This document shows positions 57,105 to 64,000 of a DNA stretch of 64,000 bases, piece after piece; the stretch's first letter is position 1; every line of letters starts with the position of its first letter. The translations under genes were made by a program, and so were the position numbers. The notes below the pieces were generated by a model. The model saw nothing but the letters and a program-made list of their open reading frames with translations. It searched no databases and was not told the DNA's origin. Location: the NCBI GenBank assembly GCA_946800325.1, contig OX326960.1, positions 55,946,855 through 56,010,854 of the forward strand, given 5' to 3'. This DNA is from Luzula sylvatica (lineage: Eukaryota; Streptophyta; Magnoliopsida; Poales; Juncaceae).

Positions 57105-60100
57105 ATGTTGGACGGACTGTTTGGCTCTAAATTCAGCAATAAATGGTGAGTATTTGAAATTGATTTTTTGGAGTATATTTGATTGGTTGGTTTGATTTTT
57201 GAAATGCTGATTTGGGTTTTTTTTTGGAATTGAAGCAAACATTCTATAAAGTATATAAGGGCGCGGCTGGATCCGGTGAGGAAGAAGAAACAGGCGGTTG
57301 TGTGGTATCTGAGACGAGATGTGGCCGAGCTCATCTCTCATGGCCATGACCTCAATGCATTTTCTAGGGTATTTTGTTTTATTCCTTTATTTCTGTTTCT
57401 GTTTCTTCCTGTTCTTTTTTTTCTCCAATTATTCGAAATTGTTGATTCTGATTTTTTTTTTTGACTTCTGAGCTGTGACATTTTAAACTATTTTAAACGT
57501 ATGAATTTTTCAATCCTATTTTTTTGCAAGAAAATTATAAAAAAGAAAAGTTAATCAAAAAAAATTATAAAAAAGAAAATATTATATCGTATCGATAATC
57601 CTTCGATTAATTCTAATTTTGTTCTTTTCCCGGGTTTATTAGCATAATTTATAACCTGATAGCTTGATAAAGGGGCCTGATTTGCAAGAGTTTTCAATAA
57701 TTTAGTGAACACCCTTTCAATTAGGTCTTGTAAATTGCAATTGTTTTTTTTTTGGGGTAAAATTCTATGATTATTTTTGGGTATTTATTTTTTATGAGTC
57801 TTAAACTATTATTTATGACATGCAAGAATTCTAAGAGATATTTTGATAAAATCCAATGTTTGTTTTTGCTGGATTAATTTAAGAACAAATTGGTACTTTT
57901 AGAAAGTATTAATTAATTACCTCTTAATCCTATGTTATTGTATTAATTGTTAGTTTATGTGCTCTGATCGTGGCACAGAATTTCAATCACAGATCATTAA
58001 TGATATTTGCATTTATTGACCAATTTACCCAAAAACTATTATTAATATCTGGTAAGAACTATACAATGTATTTCTTATTTTATTATTCCACTTGTCTGAC
58101 TTTGGAATATAACCAACCAAAACTCATATTTTACTACTAATCTATTATTATTAATCTTAACTAATCGAACTTAATTATTTCCCCATTTATATTAATTTAG
58201 TTACCGATTATTCTTTATTCCAATAGATGGAGACCCTTATTGTTGAGATGAATCAAGAATCTTGCTATAACTCGATCGAGCAATATTGCGAGGATATATT
58301 AAATCAACTTAAAATTCTCGAAAAACAAAGGTACATTCAATTTTTAATACTTTAATCATCGAAATAAATTGTTTAAATTAGCAATATACCATTTTTTAAT
58401 AGGGAGTGTCCAGATGAAGCGAAGGAAGCTATAGCAACCCTAATTTTTGCTGCTGCTAGATTTCCAGATCTGCGTGAATTATGCGAAATTAGACAAATAT
58501 TTACCGAGAAATTCGGGAGTCAAATTGAATCATACGTCAATTCAGAGGTACATTTTTTCTCGAAACTTTATTAAATTTTATAAATATTTAAATGTTGATT
58601 ATATATTATTTTCGTATCAGTTCATGAAGAATACTCGAGAGAAGACTTTTTCTGACGAGAAGAAAATCAGAGCGATGCAAAACATTGCACAGGAGTTCTC
58701 CATTGCATTCGATGCTAAAACTCTCAAATCGAAATTAGCTAATCCTTCTCAAGCCAAACTTGTAATTATCTCACAAAAATAATTTTATAAATTTTACTCG
58801 ATTATAATCTAATATATAGCACGATATTTTTGTACAGGATGAAACCAAGAAAGAATCTTATCAAAAGTCTGAAATACGGATCGAACCAAAACAATTACTC
58901 GCTGAACCGAAAAAATTACGGTCCAAACCGAAAGAATTACAACCCGAACCAAAAGAATTTCAGTATAAACCAAGAGAATTTCAGGCTGAAATGAAAGAAA
59001 TTCGAGCCGAATCGAAAGATATTCACGTGATCCCAAAAAAACCAGAGAAAACCGAACCGTACCAATTAGACGGTACGCAAAAGAAAAATAATTACCGGGA
59101 AAAATCAAAACACGATCACATAAAAGAGGCTTCTTATTCGTTCGATCAAGATAAGCCTGGACTCGGTTCGGTCAAATCTCTTTCTGAAAAAGAGCAGGCT
59201 AATACCCGACCCGTTATAGACAGATCGCAAGTAAAAGATAATGGGTCTGATTATCTCAGACCCGAACCTAAAGAAAAGACCCGAACCAAAATGGTTCCTC
59301 CACCATATACGAAACCGAACACACCAAGACTCGGTAAATTTACCGAAGACGGGATTGGTTCGGACCCGTATGTTAGATCCGTTAAGGATGAGAAACCCAC
59401 AATCCCGGTCCCGCCTTATGTCAAACCCACTAATACCGAGAAACCCAAACCCGTTTCGGTGAGAAGCAGAGTTCCAAAACCACAAATAATTTCTGAGCCC
59501 CCAAATAATAATAATAATAATAATGAGGATGCATTATTTGATGAGGAATTATTAGCTCGTGCACAAGACAAGAAGAAAAAACACAAACAAAAATACAATG
59601 ATGATGTGGATAATAATGGGGAATTTGATTTTGCGAAAGAATTTGGCAAATTGGGCCGAACTTCGAGCAGTAAAAGCAAGCAAAGAGGAGGTCATGACGA
59701 ACAAGATGAAGAGGATAATGCCATTGACTATGGCAATCTCCTGCGTGGCCCTCCGCGCGGCCACAAGAGTAGACACAGAGAGAAACGAGACGATGATGAC
59801 AGTGTCATGGATAAGATGCTCATGCACTACAGCCGAAAGGGTTTGAGTGGTGCGGATACTGAACCCGTTAAGGAGAGAAGTAGGACGAGGCTGCCTCCGC
59901 AACCGCCTTCGACGGGTAGGGCTATGGTGAACCAGGTGCACAATGGACCGGCGAGAGCTGTTTCGCTTCCCACGGACCCGGTTCGTGAAGAGGAGGAAAT
60001 GAGTAGGGTTCCAATGCGGGCGGCTTCGTTGCAACCCGACCCGTTTAGCGTTAATGGACCACGGGTGCATCCAAACTTGCCTGATTTTGATGAGCTGGCT

Positions 60101-60133
60101 GCTCGGATGAAAGCTCTTAGAAGGGCGTCTTAA
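57105..60133 (+). CDS. IST1-like protein, regulator of VPS4/ESCRT-III
   Basis: Six exons join to 619 aa: 57105-57145, 57236-57368, 58227-58330, 58403-58547, 58621-58761 and 58838-60133. The N-terminal about 188 residues form the helical IST1 domain (KCKHSIKYIRARLDPVRKKK, DVAELISHGHDLNAFSR, EAIATLIFAAARFPDL). IST1 proteins bind CHMP1/LIP5 and modulate VPS4 in multivesicular body sorting. The long C-terminal tail begins with seven 7-residue units (IEPKQL, AEPKKL, SKPKEL, PEPKEF, YKPREF, AEMKEI, AESKDI), then Pro- and charge-rich sequence with an Asn run (N7) and an Asp/Arg-rich block. It ends in DFDELAARMKALRR, a good MIM1-type MIT-binding motif. Plant IST1-like genes form a family; this is a long-tailed member. 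Confidence 0.92.
58868..59018 (+). repeat. 21-bp coding minisatellite (heptad repeat) in IST1-like gene
   Basis: Seven in-frame 21-bp units encode x-x-E-P-K-E-[FL]-type heptads that diverge towards the 3' end. Alternating Lys/Glu suggests a charged helix. Tandem copies imply length variation between alleles. Confidence 0.7.
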
Positions 60134-61619
60134 AAGGCGTATTATGTGTGCATATTATTATTATGTTTTGGTTTACATATATTGATGATTTGATTGATTG
60201 AGGTGTTATATCATGGTAGAATAGTTACAGGATTTGGTGAGTGGTCATATACTTTCTAGTTTAATTCCTTAAATTTTTTGTGAACTTACAATTGTTCTTG
60301 TTCTAAGTTTCTTGGATTTAACTTGTGCTGCAAGAAATGGCGCCCACAGATTAGATTAGGCTGGCTAATCTTGCAATTTATTCTCTGTTTTGTGATTCGA
60401 TTAGATATACACTAATTAATTGATGCACTTTCCTTTTCAAAACATGTTCAAACTTCAAAACACTTGAGATCTTCTGTTTCTTTTCATCATTTTAATAACC
60501 AAATTTTAGTGGACATATAAAGTAAAAACTCAATATGATAGCATATAACAAAACTATTTATAAATTATGCCTAACCAGGATAAAAAGAAAAATGAAATAT
60601 CGGATCATATTGATTCATGGAGATCAATAGTACTTGGAATATTAGTTTTCTCTAATATCTCAAATATTATTGAAGTCTCTCAAAGAAATGTTGGATCATT
60701 CGATTTTACGACTGCATATATCATAATTGTTGAGTTTGATTGGATATATTTATAAGAAAATCGTTTCAATAGTTGGCAATCATTGAAGTGGCGTGACTAA
60801 TTCAATAAGATTTGCATGTTATGTTACTACCGAGTGCATAGGAATTATTCTGATATGTAGCCTCGAGAAAAATTCAATTTGCACAATTAATACTTAACTT
60901 GTCAAATTTGCAAAATTCCGAACTTGGCAATTTGTAAAACTAGCACTAAGTAAATACACTTTCGCCAGAAACCCGACGAAAGTGATTAAAAATAATTTTT
61001 GCACGTTAACCTGAAAAAAAGTATTGAAGTTATTTTCGCCACCCAATCGGCGAAAGTGGGAAAACTTTTTTTTGTTCGTCAACCCAGTTAGCGAAAATAG
61101 AAAAATAAAAAACAAATTCCACTTTCGCTAGCACAATTGACGAAAATGCACGTACCAACACATGTTTAGGAATTTTTCTGTAAGATTATAGAGACTAATT
61201 TATGATGTATTATTACTTTTTAGTGTTGTGTCCAAATCGAATTATGTTTGTTTTGTTAGATTTGTTATTGTGTGTGAAATTTGAGAAAGTTATGATTTTT
61301 AATTTTTTTTATGAATTATGTATTTATGTAAAAAGTCATTACAAGTTTCCTTACAAATCTATAAAAAAATAGTTGAGCCTTCTTTACATGTTTTGAAACT
61401 AGATTGATCAATAATCGAAAAAGAGAGACTGCAGTTCTAATCATGCATGTTTCGAAATTACCGAACAAAAATACTCAAATATGTTAAAATTAACATAATT
61501 TTTTTTACCATGTTTGATATATCTTTCTTAACTCAATATCCATTTGTTTTTTAAAAGTTCTTAAATTAAACAACTCATATGTCCAAGATTTGATAAACAA
61601 GAAAGGCTGCGGCGATTAA
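60134..61619. other. Intergenic region with hairpin cluster
   Basis: This is the IST1-like gene 3' flank and AT-rich DNA. At 60957-61147 four imperfect hairpins share the pattern TTTCGCC...GGCGAAA; the first, CACTTTCG / CGAAAGTG at 60957-60984, has a perfect 8-bp stem. No gene was recognised. Confidence 0.5.
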
Positions 61620-61927
61620 TTACACGAAACATCGCATCATGTTGATAACGAAATGAAACATGTAATTCTCAGATCTTAGCAGATCATTACAAACAAATCT
61701 TTCCAATCCTCGGTCTCTTGGAAGCGCTCCGCCATGATACAGTATCGTCGCCATTGCATCGACTGGCCGCCTTGCGAAAGACCATGCCAGCCTCGCCACC
61801 GTCCTCAGAAATATCGACACGGTAGTCTGCCCACAGAAGAAGAAAAAAAATTAAATTAATGGCATGCATATCTTTTCTGCATTGTGTGTGTGTGTTTGAG
61901 AGAGAGAGAGAGAGAGATTCTTACCAT
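61620..61927 (-). CDS. Tentative small protein, 69 aa
   Basis: On the - strand, an ATG (61925-61927) is followed at once by a good donor (GTAAGA). A TGTGGGCAG acceptor then opens an exon from 61826 to the stop at 61620. The product is MTTVSIFLRTVARLAWSFAR, then RPVDAMATILYHGG and RSENYMFHFVINMM. The N-terminus is rich in Arg and hydrophobic residues and lacks acids, as in a mitochondrial presequence. Without splicing, a 66-aa frame starts at the internal MSIFLRT. I do not recognise the family. This stretch is less AT-rich than its surroundings, which favours coding. A GT/GA microsatellite (61884-61917) lies in the intron. Confidence 0.35.
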
Positions 61928-62940
61928 AGAGAGGTTAATTATGATTGTAATGCAAGAAAGGGGAGAAATAGGAGAGGAAATATAATCATTGTTGAGAGGT
62001 ATTGTAAATAAATGGAGGCATGCAAATTGATTAATTGGAAGGATTTAATATTCGGATTATGGATGGGTGAAATGCAAATTTGACCTAATATTCAGACCTA
62101 ACAGTCAAATAATTTGGGGAATTTAGGATATGAAGATTAAAATTTGAGAAATAAAATGGCTAGATTAGAGAAAATAAAAGGTACAAATATATAATTGATA
62201 GGAGAAGTAGGAGGTGCATTGGTGGTAACGACAGGTTGAGGCTTCAGAGGATATAAACATTTGGCGCCCATTGTCTTTGTACAATTCAACGCCTTTTAAT
62301 GGAGTTAATTAGTATTTTGATTTTGATTTTGATTTTTAGTTTCTCAATATTTGTTCTTTTGGAAAATTGTAGAGATTGTAATTGTAACTCTCTTTATTTT
62401 TGTAGAGATTGTAACTCTTAATTTATTTTGTTGAGTTCCATTCAGAAGGGCGATCTTGTGATATTTATAAAATATCTATAGTTTTTATTAGAGGTTCTTT
62501 ATAGAAGAAAAAAAAATTAAACGTGTTTCCCAAATTTATTAAGAAAAAAATAAATTTTGAATATATTCGCAACTTTAATATTTTCGAACTCTCAAAATCC
62601 AAATATTGCATAAGTTTTCGATTCTGAGAGTCCGAAAATTTTGTCCCTAATCATTGCAACAATATGTCAATTAACTAACTAATTGCATGAATTTACAAGA
62701 ACTAGAAATATTTCTCGCGCTTCCCTGCGATTTTTCAAAATTTTTTATGATCATAAAATAATAATTTTATCTAAAACGTTACAAGTGCAAAACAAAAGTA
62801 ATCTTCATAAATGTTAATTTAAAAAAAAAGTTTGATATTAAACAGTCTCACAAGTATTATGCAATAAATATAAACTTTTTTCCTCCTCAAAACATATCAT
62901 ATGTTCCAAACGAAAAAATTGAAATGTTTTATTTAGAATA
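61928..62940. other. AT-rich intergenic region
   Basis: No gene, RNA gene or defined element was recognised here. Confidence 0.5.
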
Positions 62941-62957
62941 CAAAACATGTCAAATAA

Positions 62958-63150
62958 AATAAAAGACGCCGAAAAAGACAAACAAAAAAACATAAAAGAC
63001 GCAGAAAAAGACAAACAAAAAACATAAAAGACGCAGAAAAAGACAAACAAAAAAACATAAAAAACGCAGCTTGGTACCAATCAAAAATATTATAATAAGC
63101 ACAAAAAAACGCAGCTTGGTACCAATCAAAACTGTTATAATAAGCACCAA
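62958..63150. repeat. Two adjoining minisatellites (about 32 bp and about 46 bp)
   Basis: Three and a half copies of a roughly 32-bp unit (ATAAAAGACGCAGAAAAAGA, then CAAACAAAAAAC) lie at 62958-63063. They are followed directly by two copies of a roughly 46-bp unit (ACGCAGCTTGGTACCAATCA, then AAATATTATAATAAGCAC) at 63063-63150. Open - strand frames here (repeating FVFFCVFYVF-like residues) come from the repeat. Confidence 0.85.
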
Positions 63151-63184
63151 AAACAATAATACAAGCTCAGACTAACAAAAAATA

Positions 63185-63400
63185 TTTATGTGAACAGTAA
63201 ACGATGAACAGCAGAAATGATGAACAGTAAAATTATAGTATACAAATTATATTTATTAATACGATGAAAAATTCAAATATTTTATTTAAAACACAAGACA
63301 TGTCAAATAAAATAAAATTTCATATTGGGAAAAAAAAAAACATGATGAACAGTAACCCGAATGAACAGTGTCGAGTGAACAGGGAGTGAACAGTACCGCA
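63185..63400. repeat. Cluster of TGAACAGT words
   Basis: TGAACAG recurs about eight times (for example near 63192, 63205, 63222, 63344, 63362, 63376 and 63387). A stretch at 63265-63320 (TTTTATTTAAAACACAAGAC, then ATGTCAAATAAAATAAAA) repeats 62926-62962, so the cluster and the neighbouring minisatellites appear to belong to one repeated unit. The remaining sequence to 64000 shows no gene. Confidence 0.6.
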
Positions 63401-64000
63401 GTAAATGACGACGTGGCCTTTTGATTTGGCTCCAAATCGGTGAAAATTTAATGGGAGGGGAAATTAGTTCATTATTCAATTTCTAAAAGAAAAATCAGAC
63501 TATTAAAATCTGATGCGTGATTTTTTGCCCCTTGCTACTTTGCCACGAAAACATATATTCATGCAAATCATAATTAGAGCAATAATTCTGAAACTTATCC
63601 CCAATTTTCAGTAAATAATGACTTGATTTGAGAAAAAATGAGAAAAAATGAGAAATCATTTTATTATTTTAGTAATTGTGTGTAAAACAGACGCATCCTT
63701 TCGGTATTCCACTAAAACAAAATGATAAATCGTTTAAATGGAAAATTGTAGGTGATCAAAGTGAAAAATAATTTAATTATCAATTCAACCCAATTAGCTC
63801 TATTCAAAATGGAGTTTGTATGTGAAATTTATGACAAATTTATTAAAACGTGTTTATGTTGATTTTTTTTTTTTATTGTATTCTTCATACAATCGTTTCT
63901 TGGTCCATATATGAATGATTTCGATCCTTCAATTCATACTTTCACACATTCATGCATAATTTAGTACACAATTGCATGGAAAGCTTTTATTTATAGGCGG

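Noticed and set aside
62838..63156. Phe/Val/Cys-rich - strand frames
   Set aside because: They are products of the 32-bp and 46-bp minisatellites.
1..64000. Genuine tRNA, rRNA or snoRNA genes
   Set aside because: Only SINE-type A/B boxes were seen; no complete cloverleaf or rRNA segment was recognised by eye.

Overview
The window is a stretch of AT-rich nuclear DNA from a flowering plant, probably a eudicot. The signs are many short GT-AG introns, plant-only protein families (TIC20, PV42-type gamma subunit, nsLTP, class XI myosin, plant O-fucosyltransferase) and plant transposon types throughout. All gene calls come from reading translations and joining exons by hand against remembered family sequences. 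No database search was run.

Layout. 1-3353: decayed Ty1/copia element. 3892-4314: small TIR element. 4406-5616: 1.2 kb long-TIR element ending 55 bp before a start codon. 5672-7718 (+): phosphoesterase-like protein, nine exons. 8868-14573 (+): MSH5, 34 exons. 15010-15348 (+): lipid transfer protein. 16221-19001 (+): poly(A)-binding protein. 20726-21582 (-): TIC20 translocon subunit. 24130-25135 (+): eIF3g. 25615-27099 (+): Rab5-like GTPase. 27584-30775: nested transposons including a clean solo LTR. 30955-33652 (+): PV42a-like SnRK1 gamma subunit, convergent with 33800-36287 (-): O-fucosyltransferase. 36581-42400: hAT-type elements, SINEs, a Helitron-like end, segmental duplications and a broken MATH-domain gene. 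42588-49420 (+): class XI myosin pseudogene that keeps its introns. 50796-51939 (-): GC-rich retroposon with a poly(A) tail. 53199-54385: second copy of the long-TIR element. 57105-60133 (+): IST1-like ESCRT regulator. 61620-61927 (-): tentative small gene. 62950-63400: minisatellites.

The genes do not form a pathway. They are ordinary housekeeping and meiotic genes separated by nested repeats. MSH5 has an E2F-type site in its promoter, and PABP has a telo-box and an A-rich tract in its 5' leader.

The most notable items are the GC-rich composite retroposon (63-bp higher-order repeat, 3' stem-loops, poly(A), 14-bp target duplication), the solo LTR carrying about 18 copies of a 14-bp palindrome, a local tRNA-type SINE family, two hAT-type elements with perfect 8-bp target duplications, three in-frame GC-AG introns, and the myosin pseudogene with a changed P-loop and several Gln-to-stop changes.
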